Position numbers and translations under genes: made by a program
The notes under the pieces: model-generated
The model's input: the letters and a program-made list of their open reading frames with translations, nothing else
The model's database searches: none
Told to the model about the DNA's origin: nothing
Source: Muribaculaceae bacterium
Lineage (GTDB): Bacteria; Bacteroidota; Bacteroidia; Bacteroidales; Muribaculaceae
DNA length: 46,798 nt
Direction of reading: 5' to 3'
NCBI GenBank assembly: GCA_017547845.1
Contig: JAFYNZ010000050.1
Span: forward strand, 1-46,798
Shown: one piece after another, positions 27,582 to 33,801 of the stretch
How the letters are laid out: every line of letters starts with the position of its first letter
Position numbering within the stretch: the first letter of the stretch is position 1

Positions 27582-28142
27582 ATGGAAATTTTACAAGCTA
27601 CAATGGAAGACTTCGACGGTATCGTCAAGTTGCTTAAAACTTATCACGTAGACTACATCTCTGCAGAAGATAAGAAAGATGGATTTGTGACAACCAACCT
27701 CACCGACGACCAATTGCGCCGTCTCATCGAGGAAGAAAACGGCGTGACTATCGCTAAAGAAAATGGTCGCGTATATGCCTTCGCACTCGCTGCATCTTGG
27801 GACTACTGGAAAGAATGGCCTCTATTTGAATACATGATCGAACGCCTCGAAGACTACCAACTCGACGGAGTTACTATCACCAAGGAAAATTCCTACCAAT
27901 ACGGCCCTATCTGCATCGACAAATCAGTCAGAGGCACAGGATTGTTTGAAAAAGTATTCTTCGCATCATTGGCAAGCATGAAAGACCGCTTCCCTATCAT
28001 GGCAACCTTCATCAACAAAATCAACCCACGCTCATACGCAGCTCACACTCGCAAGGTGCACACCACAGAAGCAGGTACATTCCAATTCAACAACAACAAC
28101 TACTTCCTCATGTCCTGCTCAACATCGATGCAACCGGAGTAA
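27582..28142 (+). CDS. GNAT-family N-acetyltransferase
   Basis: 186 residues. The N-terminal MEILQATMEDFDGIVKLLK is a typical first strand and helix of GNAT enzymes. The acetyl-CoA-binding motif A is seen as YGPICIDKSVRGTGLFEKVF (about 106-125), where the R-G-T-G forms the pyrophosphate loop. The C-terminal part (KINPRSYAAHTRK) matches the N-x-x-S/A-x-x-x-H motif B helix. The acceptor substrate is unknown; the small-molecule amine, aminoglycoside and protein branches cannot be told apart here. A terminator at 28330-28363 follows. Confidence 0.85.
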   Translation: MEILQATMEDFDGIVKLLKTYHVDYISAEDKKDGFVTTNLTDDQLRRLIEEENGVTIAKENGRVYAFALAASWDYWKEWPLFEYMIERLEDYQLDGVTITKENSYQYGPICIDKSVRGTGLFEKVFFASLASMKDRFPIMATFINKINPRSYAAHTRKVHTTEAGTFQFNNNNYFLMSCSTSMQPE

Positions 28143-28458
28143 GAGTCAAACAGACAAAAGGAATTACCCAATTAAGAGCAAACTCACGCCACACAAAAAA
28201 GACATTTAGGGCTAAAAATAGCCAGACGCTACTCTATAGGTCAGAAAGAGGCGTGTAGGTCAATTTGCAAGCAGGAAATAGGCACATGCAACTCTGACAG
28301 GTCAAAAAGGGTATATATCACACAAAAACAAAGGGAAACTTGGAGCAATCCTCGTTTCCCTTTGCTATATCATACCACTCACATACACACCCCATACTCA
28401 ATTAGGCCTTTTTCTCGGATAGCATACATGCAGCGTTCGGACAGCCTCACCTCACATC
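28143..28458. other. Non-coding gap left of the mosaic region
   Basis: 316 bp with no credible ORF. It contains one strong hairpin (28330-28363) and otherwise unremarkable sequence. Confidence 0.5.
28330..28366. terminator. Terminator after the GNAT gene
   Basis: AAAGGGAAAC (28330-28339) pairs perfectly with GTTTCCCTTT (28354-28363). The A- and T-flanks allow function on either strand. Confidence 0.75.
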
Positions 28459-28674
28459 GGGCAGTCTATCGTCCTTCGGTTACTACTCCTTTTTTTAGGA
28501 GGATTGGGGAATAGTTTCAGGGCAGTATTTGGGCAGTTTCGCCTCATTTTGGGCAGTATTTGGGTAGTATTTAGACATAAAAATGACCGAGAGGACTTCC
28601 CTGTCGGTCATTATAAATTGTTGATATTTAGACTTTTACGCTTTATCAACCCATTAATATTCTTCTTCATCAAA
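28459..28674. repeat. Direct repeat R1, left copy (DUF2795 3'-end remnant plus terminator)
   Basis: 216 bp aligned without gaps to 30631-30846 (offset 2172), about 94% identical by eye, nearly perfect from about 28507 onward. It contains four G-rich words GGGCAG/GGGTAG (28520, 28531, 28551, 28562), a terminator hairpin AATGACCGA...TCGGTCATT, a second inverted repeat GTTGATA...TATCAAC, and the last codons (D-E-E-E-Y-stop, minus strand) of a DUF2795-like gene. Here the rest of that gene is missing. Confidence 0.85.
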
Positions 28675-28872
28675 AAGTCTTTGGCCCTTTTTAATCACTT
28701 GATAGCCACCTACATATAACTGACTATCCCGTGTGGGTAGTTTTGGGGTAGTATATACCCCATTGGGCAGTGCTGAAATACATTTTTAATCACCCTGAAA
28801 ATACCCTCAAAATCTACTACTCTTCTTCTGCGTGGAGGAGAAACTCAAAAAAAATATTATTTTTTTTATTTT
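28675..28872. other. Hairpin- and G-rich linker in the mosaic region
   Basis: No gene. It holds GGGGTA/TACCCC (28745-28750 with 28756-28761), an imperfect CTATCCC/GGGTAG hairpin just before it, more GGGTAG/GGGCAG words like those in R1, and then A/T homopolymer runs near 28845-28875. Confidence 0.5.
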
Positions 28873-29127
28873 TTAGATTACACCGAAATACTTCTCAAAG
28901 AACGCTTTCAACTTCTCTATCACAGTCTTCTTTTTCTCCTGTCTGTTGCCTCCACCGAAACGAGACATTGCAGGTAGTATCTTGTCAATGTCGGTTCCTG
29001 TTGTGCGTATTGCTCCATCACGAAAAGCATTCTCCACAAATCTTGCGGTCTCGTCCGTTTTCAGGTTCTCACTTGTGATATTCTCATTCAGTTCGTCCTG
29101 CTTACACTGCTTTTCATATGCCTCCCA
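28873..29127 (-). pseudogene. C-terminal remnant of a type I restriction enzyme R subunit (HsdR)
   Basis: A minus-strand frame of 84 residues ending at TAA 28875-28873, with no proper start and a stop immediately upstream (29130-29128). Its sequence (ENLKTDETARFVENAFRDGA, then GTDIDKILPAMSRFGGG, then EKLKAFFEKYFGV) matches the extreme C-terminus of HsdR proteins as I know them. In those proteins the text R-F-V-x-x-A-F-R-D-G-x-I/L-x-T-T-G-T-x-I-D-K-I-L-P is characteristic. About 90% of the gene, including the nuclease and translocase domains, is absent, and no hsdM or hsdS lies nearby. It is therefore a dead fragment left by deletion or by recombination that brought in the neighbouring barstar gene. 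Confidence 0.75.
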
Positions 29128-29147
29128 TTAGAGTAAAAAATTGGAAT

Positions 29148-29471
29148 TTAGCAAATCGGGCAAAGGAATATCTGAGGAGAATGTCCGTCATTCATTTCCC
29201 TTTCATTAACTGCCTCTATCACATCTATAAAGATTGGAATATCAAACTTCGCTTTGGGAAGATTCTTGCAGTAGATGATTAGTGTTTCGTCCTCCTCTAA
29301 GGTCAGTTCTGTCATTTGCTCGTGAGGATAACGCATATAACTGAGGCAGTCTATCATTGCATCCCAATTCATTCCGTAGAAATCAGGGAAACCAAGGAGT
29401 TCTTTCATTGTTTTGTTTAACTCCTTTTCGCTCATATTATTGCAGTCGATTTGAATTGTCTTATATTTCAT
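29148..29471 (-). CDS. Barstar-family RNase inhibitor (immunity-like protein)
   Basis: 107 residues. MKYKTIQIDCNNMSEKELNK is followed by the diagnostic barstar helix region LLGFPDFYGMNWDAMIDCLS (about 26-45), then an acidic stretch LEEDETLIIYC that resembles the inhibitor face, and a final strand. Barstars bind and block barnase-type ribonucleases. In many bacteria they serve as immunity proteins for polymorphic toxins delivered by contact-dependent or type VI systems. No barnase-like toxin gene is seen in the window, so this is an orphan immunity gene. A palindrome (29477-29488) and a TATCTTTA element upstream suggest its own promoter. Confidence 0.85.
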   Translation of the reverse strand: MKYKTIQIDCNNMSEKELNKTMKELLGFPDFYGMNWDAMIDCLSYMRYPHEQMTELTLEEDETLIIYCKNLPKAKFDIPIFIDVIEAVNEREMNDGHSPQIFLCPIC

Positions 29472-29476
29472 AAATC

Positions 29477-29502
29477 CCGATTTATCGGTGTAAAGATATA
29501 TA
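29477..29502 (-). promoter_or_regulatory. Palindrome and -7-like element before the barstar gene
   Basis: CCGATTTATCGG (29477-29488) is a near-perfect palindrome located between a minus-strand TATCTTTA (near 29491-29498) and the start codon at 29471. Its place just downstream of a promoter would suit an operator, but a short RNA hairpin is equally possible. Confidence 0.3.
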
Positions 29503-29651
29503 AATCATTTGAATATTTTAATATACGAAGATTTTCCCCACCTTGGTAATTGTGTCTCTTCGCTTTCTTATTCTATGCAATAATGATTTTGGTGTTATCG
29601 TAAAAATCGTAATCAACGAGAATGGTAATTTATTTTTTCGTCGCACAAAAA

Positions 29652-29730
29652 CAGCCACCATTTCAGAAATAGTGGCTGCATATGAAGATAGTTATATGTA
29701 TTGAAAGTGGTTATTCCTCTTCTTCGGGTT
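29652..29730. repeat. Terminator module, copy A
   Basis: From right to left: an E-E-E-E-stop coding end, a linker with the words TTTCAATACA and AACTATCTTCAT (minus strand), a hairpin (CAGCCAC 29652-29658 with GTGGCTG 29672-29678), and a T-rich tail. The same order and words recur at 30545-30632 (copy B). It would terminate the 29711-29911 gene. Confidence 0.65.
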
Positions 29731-29911
29731 CTACATCTCGTTCGTGTTCTTCTATGAAGGAGTGTATGTAGTCTTCGCGGAGTTTAACATAACCGTCCTT
29801 CGCCGCTTTGTTATACTCCTTCACCGACTTGACCTTATTGACTTGTTGCTTGCAGTCGTTCTCTTTCTCACAAAAAGCAAAGAAGTTATTACAGTCGGCA
29901 AAGGCAAACAT
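29711..29911 (-). CDS. Short ORF with a UmuC-like N-terminus, probably chimeric or decayed
   Basis: 66 residues starting 7 bp after the acetyltransferase stop. Residues 1-15 (MFAFADCNNFFAFCE) closely resemble the invariant start of Y-family polymerase UmuC (M-x-A-L-x-D-C-N-N-F-F-x-S-C-E). After that the similarity stops: the sequence becomes charged (KENDCKQQVNKVKSVKEY) and ends in an acidic tail DVEPEEEE. The likeliest reading is a fusion of a umuC 5' end with the 3' end of an unrelated gene, either a remnant or a small new gene. Its 3' end belongs to the repeated terminator module. Whether it is translated is unknown. Confidence 0.5.
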   Translation of the reverse strand: MFAFADCNNFFAFCEKENDCKQQVNKVKSVKEYNKAAKDGYVKLREDYIHSFIEEHERDVEPEEEE

Positions 29912-29918
29912 AGTGTTG

Positions 29919-30488
29919 TTATCTGTCTTTATCTGTTGCTTCTCTAATTACCACACAAGGATTGCCATAGGCAAGTACATTCGCAGGAATATCTTTTGTT
30001 ACTATAGAACCTGCACCAATCGTTGAATTATCGCCAATGGTTACACCCGGACATATCTGTACCCCTGCTCCAATCCAAACATTATTACCTATTGTTATTG
30101 GCTTTGCGTACTCAAACCCTTTGTTTCGTTCCGCAACATTGAGAGGATGACCTGCACAATATATGCCAACATTCGGGGCGATAAAGACATTGTTACCAAT
30201 TTTCACCTTTGCACAGTCCAATACTACAAAATTGTAGTTGGAAAAGAAATTGTCGCCAACCTCGATGTTGTACCCATAGTCGCAATAAAACGGTGAGACA
30301 ATAGTGCAATTCGTACCCTTACTGCCAAGAATACGAGTGAGCATAGCATCCCTTTCTGTTTGTTGCGAGGGACGTAACATATTATAGTCATAACACAACT
30401 CCGCAGCGTTGAGCCTCTCTTCTATTAAAGATTGGTCATTGTTTGCATCGTATAATAGACCGACCTGTGCTTTTTCTTTCTCTGTCAT
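29919..30488 (-). CDS. Sugar O-acetyltransferase (Maa/LacA/NodL type)
   Basis: 189 residues from ATG 30488-30486. An in-frame ATG 27 codons upstream lies in a hairpin and gives an unrelated hydrophobic lead, so it is rejected. The N-terminal mac domain (about 5-60, with L-Y-D-A-N-N-D and A-E-L-C-Y-D-Y-N) precedes left-handed beta-helix hexapeptide repeats (IGNNVFIAPNVGIY, then ITIGNNVWIGAGVQI, then IGDNSTIGAGSIV). The catalytic His is in YCAGHPLN. The C-terminus GNPCVVIRE is typical. The enzyme acetylates a hexose or galactoside using acetyl-CoA. It looks intact, unlike its neighbours, and is AT-rich. A -7 match TATTTTTG lies at 30519-30512. Confidence 0.9.
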   Translation of the reverse strand: MTEKEKAQVGLLYDANNDQSLIEERLNAAELCYDYNMLRPSQQTERDAMLTRILGSKGTNCTIVSPFYCDYGYNIEVGDNFFSNYNFVVLDCAKVKIGNNVFIAPNVGIYCAGHPLNVAERNKGFEYAKPITIGNNVWIGAGVQICPGVTIGDNSTIGAGSIVTKDIPANVLAYGNPCVVIREATDKDR

Positions 30489-30544
30489 AGTGATATTTGT
30501 GTTATTGGCTGCAAAAATAATAATTTTTCGTAGAGCAAAAAAAG

Positions 30545-30632
30545 AAACAACCACCATAATGTCTAACACTATGGTGGTTGCATAATGAAGATAGTTTATT
30601 GTATTGAAAGGTGGTTATTCTTCCTCGTCTGG
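30545..30632. repeat. Terminator module, copy B
   Basis: Related to copy A at 29652-29730. It holds a remnant coding end C-P-D-E-E-E-stop (minus strand, stop at 30617-30615), the linker words TTTCAATACA and CTATCTTCAT, and a perfect 10-bp hairpin AACCACCATA (30549-30558) with TATGGTGGTT (30570-30579), then a T-rich minus-strand tail. It joins directly to the right copy of R1 at 30631. Confidence 0.65.
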
Positions 30633-30846
30633 GCAGTCTTCCCTCCCTCACTTACTACTCTTATTTTTAGGAGGATTTGGTAATAGTTTCAGGGCAGTAT
30701 TTGGGCAGTTTCGCGTCATTTTGGGCAGTATTTGGGTAGTATTTAGACATAAAAATGACCGAGAGGACTGCCCTGTCGGTCATTATAAATTGTTGATATT
30801 TAGACTTTTACGCTTTATCAACCCATTAATATTCTTCTTCGTCAAA
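30631..30846. repeat. Direct repeat R1, right copy
   Basis: Gap-free partner of 28459-28674. Here the repeat continues into an intact DUF2795 gene, so this copy is probably the ancestral location: gene 3' end, inverted repeat, terminator hairpin (AATGACCGA...TCGGTCATT, near 30754-30785) and the GGGCAG/GGGTAG words. Confidence 0.85.
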
Positions 30847-31047
30847 GAAGAAGTCTTCTTTGCTTGGGTAGTCAGGCCAGATGTCTTCGATACACTCGTA
30901 AGTTTCGCCTTCGTCTTCCATTTCTTGAAGGTTTTCGATTACTTCAAGTGGTGCGCCGCTTCGTTGAGCGAAGTCGATAAGTTCTTCGCGAGTAGCAGGC
31001 CATGGTGCATCTTCAAGTTTAGATGCCAATTCAAGAGTCCAATACAT
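30826..31047 (-). CDS. DUF2795 family small acidic protein
   Basis: 73 residues. MYWTLELASKLEDAPWPATR followed by ELIDFAQRSGAPLEVIENLQ matches DUF2795, a short helical domain common in Bacteroidota and also in Actinobacteria. The end is strongly acidic (DFFFDEEEY). Function is unknown; a nucleic-acid or protein-binding role has been guessed because of the small helical fold. It has its own good promoter (31091-31120) and lies 95 bp downstream of the cobalamin adenosyltransferase. Its last seven codons belong to the R1 repeat. Confidence 0.85.
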   Translation of the reverse strand: MYWTLELASKLEDAPWPATREELIDFAQRSGAPLEVIENLQEMEDEGETYECIEDIWPDYPSKEDFFFDEEEY

Positions 31048-31090
31048 AATATGTCCTATTTAAATTTGTTCTACAATTTGAAAAATCGCG

Positions 31091-31120
31091 CGAAGTTACA
31101 AATTTTTGGTCAAACAGCAA
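31091..31120 (-). promoter_or_regulatory. Promoter of the DUF2795 gene
   Basis: Minus-strand TTG (31120-31118), 19 nt, TAACTTCG (31098-31091). It has the same -7 octamer as the dnaX promoter. Confidence 0.6.
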
Positions 31121-31142
31121 CTATAACGCGCAACTTTTTTTA

Positions 31143-31706
31143 CTACATATCCTTGTCCCAGATGATTTCTGCAACGCCTTCGAGGTGGTTGAAGTGTCGA
31201 GCGAGGAGGAAGAGATAGTCGCTCAATCGGTTGAAGTAGGTCATTACGACCGGATCGACGTGGGTAGTCTCAGCGAGGTCGAGAATGCGTCGCTCAGCAC
31301 GACGGCAGACTGTGCGAGCCACATGTGCGTATGAGGCTGACAACGATCCTCCCGGCAATACGAATGCTCGGATTTTAGGGGTGTTTTCATCAAGATAGTC
31401 ACACCATGCTTCCACCTTGGCTGTGTCTTCTTCGCAAAGGCCCCATGCGCTCTGAGGATTTTCGGCGTCTGACTCTGAAGCGAGGTAGCCACCGATGTTG
31501 AACAACTTGTTTTGCACCACGAGCAGTTGCGTCTTAATCTGCTCAGTCACGCCCGGAGCAGCAGCGACCACTCCCAATGCTGCAGAAAACTCATCGACTG
31601 TGCCATAGGCTTCGATGCGAACACAGTTTTTCTTTACACGCTGACCACCGACAAGAGAAGTCGTGCCGAGGTCGCCTGTGCGGGTATATACGTTACTTTT
31701 AGCCAT
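31143..31706 (-). CDS. Cob(I)alamin adenosyltransferase (PduO type)
   Basis: 187 residues. It transfers the 5'-deoxyadenosyl group of ATP to cob(I)alamin, giving coenzyme B12. The N-terminal ATP-binding motif VYTRTGDLGTTSLVGGQRV (about 6-24), the central AYGTVDEFSAALG and the C-terminal CRRAERRI and YFNRLSDYLFLLAR blocks identify the PduO/ATR trimer family. The length is normal. The left end of a foldback element lies 15 bp before its start, so its 5' untranslated region may include or begin in that element. Confidence 0.95.
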   Translation of the reverse strand: MAKSNVYTRTGDLGTTSLVGGQRVKKNCVRIEAYGTVDEFSAALGVVAAAPGVTEQIKTQLLVVQNKLFNIGGYLASESDAENPQSAWGLCEEDTAKVEAWCDYLDENTPKIRAFVLPGGSLSASYAHVARTVCRRAERRILDLAETTHVDPVVMTYFNRLSDYLFLLARHFNHLEGVAEIIWDKDM

Positions 31707-31719
31707 ATTTCGATTTTTA

Positions 31720-31925
31720 CTTTAAGGGAACTTCTATTAATTCCCGGATTAAGTTATTTATTTTATTTTCGGGGGCTTCCTTTTGTGTGCTCTATGTTTT
31801 TGACTGGCATCTTTTTGCCTTTAACTCAGTCGTATAGCTCGCTATACTCCTTGCGTTAAAAACAAAAATCTCCTCAGTCAAAATTCATAAATCACCACAA
31901 AGCAATTTATAGAAGTTCCCTTAAG
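31720..31925. mobile_element. 203-bp MITE-like foldback element
   Basis: Terminal 16-bp perfect inverted repeats TTAAGGGAACTTCTAT (31722-31737 and, inverted, 31909-31924). If TTAA is a target duplication, the element proper begins GGGAACTTC. Inside are nested inverted repeats: TTTTGACTG (31798-31806) with CAGTCAAAA (31875-31883), a TTTAAC/GTTAAA pair, and a central GTATAGC/GCTATAC hairpin (31832-31847). No ORF. The left 31 bp recur at 4137-4167. Size and structure fit a miniature inverted-repeat element, or a structured RNA between divergent genes. Confidence 0.6.
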
Positions 31926-31951
31926 GATAAAACGAAGAAAAGGGTCGATTG

Positions 31952-31982
31952 TTGCAATGTTGCGTGATTTTTAGTAACTTCG
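31952..31982 (+). promoter_or_regulatory. dnaX promoter
   Basis: TTG (31952-31954), 20 nt, TAACTTCG (31975-31982), 20 bp before ATG 32003, just outside the foldback element. Confidence 0.65.
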
Positions 31983-32002
31983 CATCAAATTATCGATAAT
32001 TA

Positions 32003-33796
32003 ATGGAACAATACATCGTATCGGCACGAAAATACCGCCCGTCGACGTTCAAGACCGTAGTGGGACAGAAGGCGTTGACAGCGACACTCAAGAATGCCAT
32101 TGACTCTGACCGTTTGGCTCAAGCCTACCTTTTCTGCGGACCGCGTGGTGTCGGAAAGACATCTTGCGCCCGTATCTTTGCCAAGACCATCAACTGTCTG
32201 AACCCGGCTGCTGACGGCGAAGCTTGCAACGAGTGCGAATCCTGCAAGGCTTTCAACGAAGGTCGCTCTATGAACATCATGGAGCTCGACGCGGCTTCCA
32301 ACAACTCGGTCGACGGCATTCGCACACTGTCCGACCAGGTGAGAATACCTCCACAATTAGGCAAGTATCGCGTGTTTATCATCGACGAGGTGCATATGCT
32401 CTCGGTGGCAGCGTTCAACGCCTTCCTCAAGACGCTTGAAGAGCCACCTAAATATGTGATATTCATACTCGCAACCACTGAGAAGCACAAGATTATACCC
32501 ACGATTCTGAGCCGTTGCCAGATTTACGACTTCAATCGCATCACTATCAACGACATGGTGGAGCAGTTGTCGTATGTTGCTTCCCAAGAGGGCATCACAG
32601 CCGATCCGGCAGCACTCAACATTATCGCTCAGAAGGCCGACGGCGCGATGCGCGATGCTTTGTCGATATTCGACCAAGTGGCAGCATCGTCTCGCAACAA
32701 CATCACCTACCAGTCGGCTATTGCCAATCTCAACGTGCTCGACTATGAGTATTATTTCCGTCTTGTCGATGCATTCCTTGCCGGTGATGTGATCACCTCG
32801 CTATTGATATACAAGGAGGTGCGCGACCATGGCTTTGACTCGCTGTTTTTCGTCAACGGATTGGCAAGTCACATTCGCGACTTGATGGTGGCGGCCGATG
32901 CTCGCACCATTCCTCTGCTTGAAGTCAGCAGCGATGTCGCTATTCGCTACACAGAGCAAGCACAGAAACTGCACCCGAAATGGTGCTACGCAGCCATGGA
33001 GCATTGCAACTCGTGCGACCTTAACTATCGCGCTTCGACCAACAAGCAATTTCTTGTCGAGCTCACGCTTATCCGTCTGTGTCAACTCATCAGCGGCGGG
33101 ACTACGGTGGCAACGACCGACACCAAAAGCGTAGCTCCCGTAAAGTCAACCCCTACCCAGCCACAGGCTCAACCGATGCAGCCTCAAGCACGACCTACTC
33201 AAACACAGGCTCAAACTCCTACTCCATCGGCTCCTCAACAGCCTGCAACACCACAACAAGCCACTCCTACCCCGGCAGCTCCTCGACCGACACAAAATGT
33301 CGCCGACTTTACTACTACCCGCACTGCACCCAAAGAGGCTCCCCGACCATCTACCCGGCAGAGAATCAACCTCTCTGAATTGATGAACGGCACTGCAGAG
33401 CAAGCATCCTCTTCTGCCACACGCGAACTGCGCCGCAAGCCTATCATGGAAGATCTGCTCATCGACCTATGGTTTCAGTACATCTTCAAAAACCCGGAGC
33501 AACCGATTGCCATCAACGCGATGCGTAATGCCAAGCCTATCGCCATTGGCAATGACACCTACAAGGTGATAGTCGAAAATCCGGCTCAAGTGCAAGCCCT
33601 CGAGTTCGTAATGCAAGACTTGCTTGAGTTTATGCGCAACGGATTGGAAAACGATATGTTTGCAATCAGCATTGAGATCACGCCCAACGTAGAAAAAAAG
33701 AAAATACTATCGCCACGTGAAGCACTCATCGATGTAATCAACAACAACAAAGTGATCGCAGACGGATTGATAAAATTTAAAGCAGAATTAGCATAA
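32003..33796 (+). CDS. dnaX: DNA polymerase III subunits gamma/tau (DnaX)
   Basis: 597 residues. This is the clamp-loader ATPase of the replicative polymerase. AAA+ motifs: Walker A GPRGVGKT (46-53), zinc cysteines C65, C75, C78 and C81, Walker B FIIDEVHML (125-133), and sensor I/arginine finger in TILSRCQ. Domain III ends near 370. A low-complexity P/Q/T linker (about 385-450, repeated PQA and TQ words) leads to a C-terminal tau-like domain (about 480-597). The short A-run near 33693 is too close to the end to produce a gamma-length product. It is followed after 5 bp by the exchanger gene. Confidence 0.96.
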   Translation: MEQYIVSARKYRPSTFKTVVGQKALTATLKNAIDSDRLAQAYLFCGPRGVGKTSCARIFAKTINCLNPAADGEACNECESCKAFNEGRSMNIMELDAASNNSVDGIRTLSDQVRIPPQLGKYRVFIIDEVHMLSVAAFNAFLKTLEEPPKYVIFILATTEKHKIIPTILSRCQIYDFNRITINDMVEQLSYVASQEGITADPAALNIIAQKADGAMRDALSIFDQVAASSRNNITYQSAIANLNVLDYEYYFRLVDAFLAGDVITSLLIYKEVRDHGFDSLFFVNGLASHIRDLMVAADARTIPLLEVSSDVAIRYTEQAQKLHPKWCYAAMEHCNSCDLNYRASTNKQFLVELTLIRLCQLISGGTTVATTDTKSVAPVKSTPTQPQAQPMQPQARPTQTQAQTPTPSAPQQPATPQQATPTPAAPRPTQNVADFTTTRTAPKEAPRPSTRQRINLSELMNGTAEQASSSATRELRRKPIMEDLLIDLWFQYIFKNPEQPIAINAMRNAKPIAIGNDTYKVIVENPAQVQALEFVMQDLLEFMRNGLENDMFAISIEITPNVEKKKILSPREALIDVINNNKVIADGLIKFKAELA

Positions 33797-33801
33797 CAAA
33801 T

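Noticed and set aside
28520-28567. G-quadruplex from four GGG tracts
   Set aside because: Tracts are only three G long and the loops are about 8, 17 and 8 nt, so a stable quadruplex is unlikely. Reported as a repeated word instead.
29500-29670. 47-codon minus-strand frame starting in terminator hairpin A
   Set aside because: It begins within the hairpin and T-tail, is very basic and hydrophobic, and matches nothing I know. Probably fortuitous.
30489-30569. N-terminal extension of the sugar acetyltransferase (27 extra codons)
   Set aside because: The extension starts inside a terminator hairpin and has no similarity to the family. The conserved mac domain begins at the ATG 30488.
33130-33360. 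Repetitive CAG/CCT-rich stretch as a CRISPR or minisatellite
   Set aside because: It encodes the P/Q/T-rich linker of DnaX in frame, with no regular repeat-spacer pattern. No CRISPR array was seen anywhere in the window.
33693-33700. A7-G slippery run near the end of dnaX as a programmed frameshift site
   Set aside because: It lies about 30 codons before the stop, so slippage would give a product of nearly the same length, unlike the gamma/tau site of E. coli.
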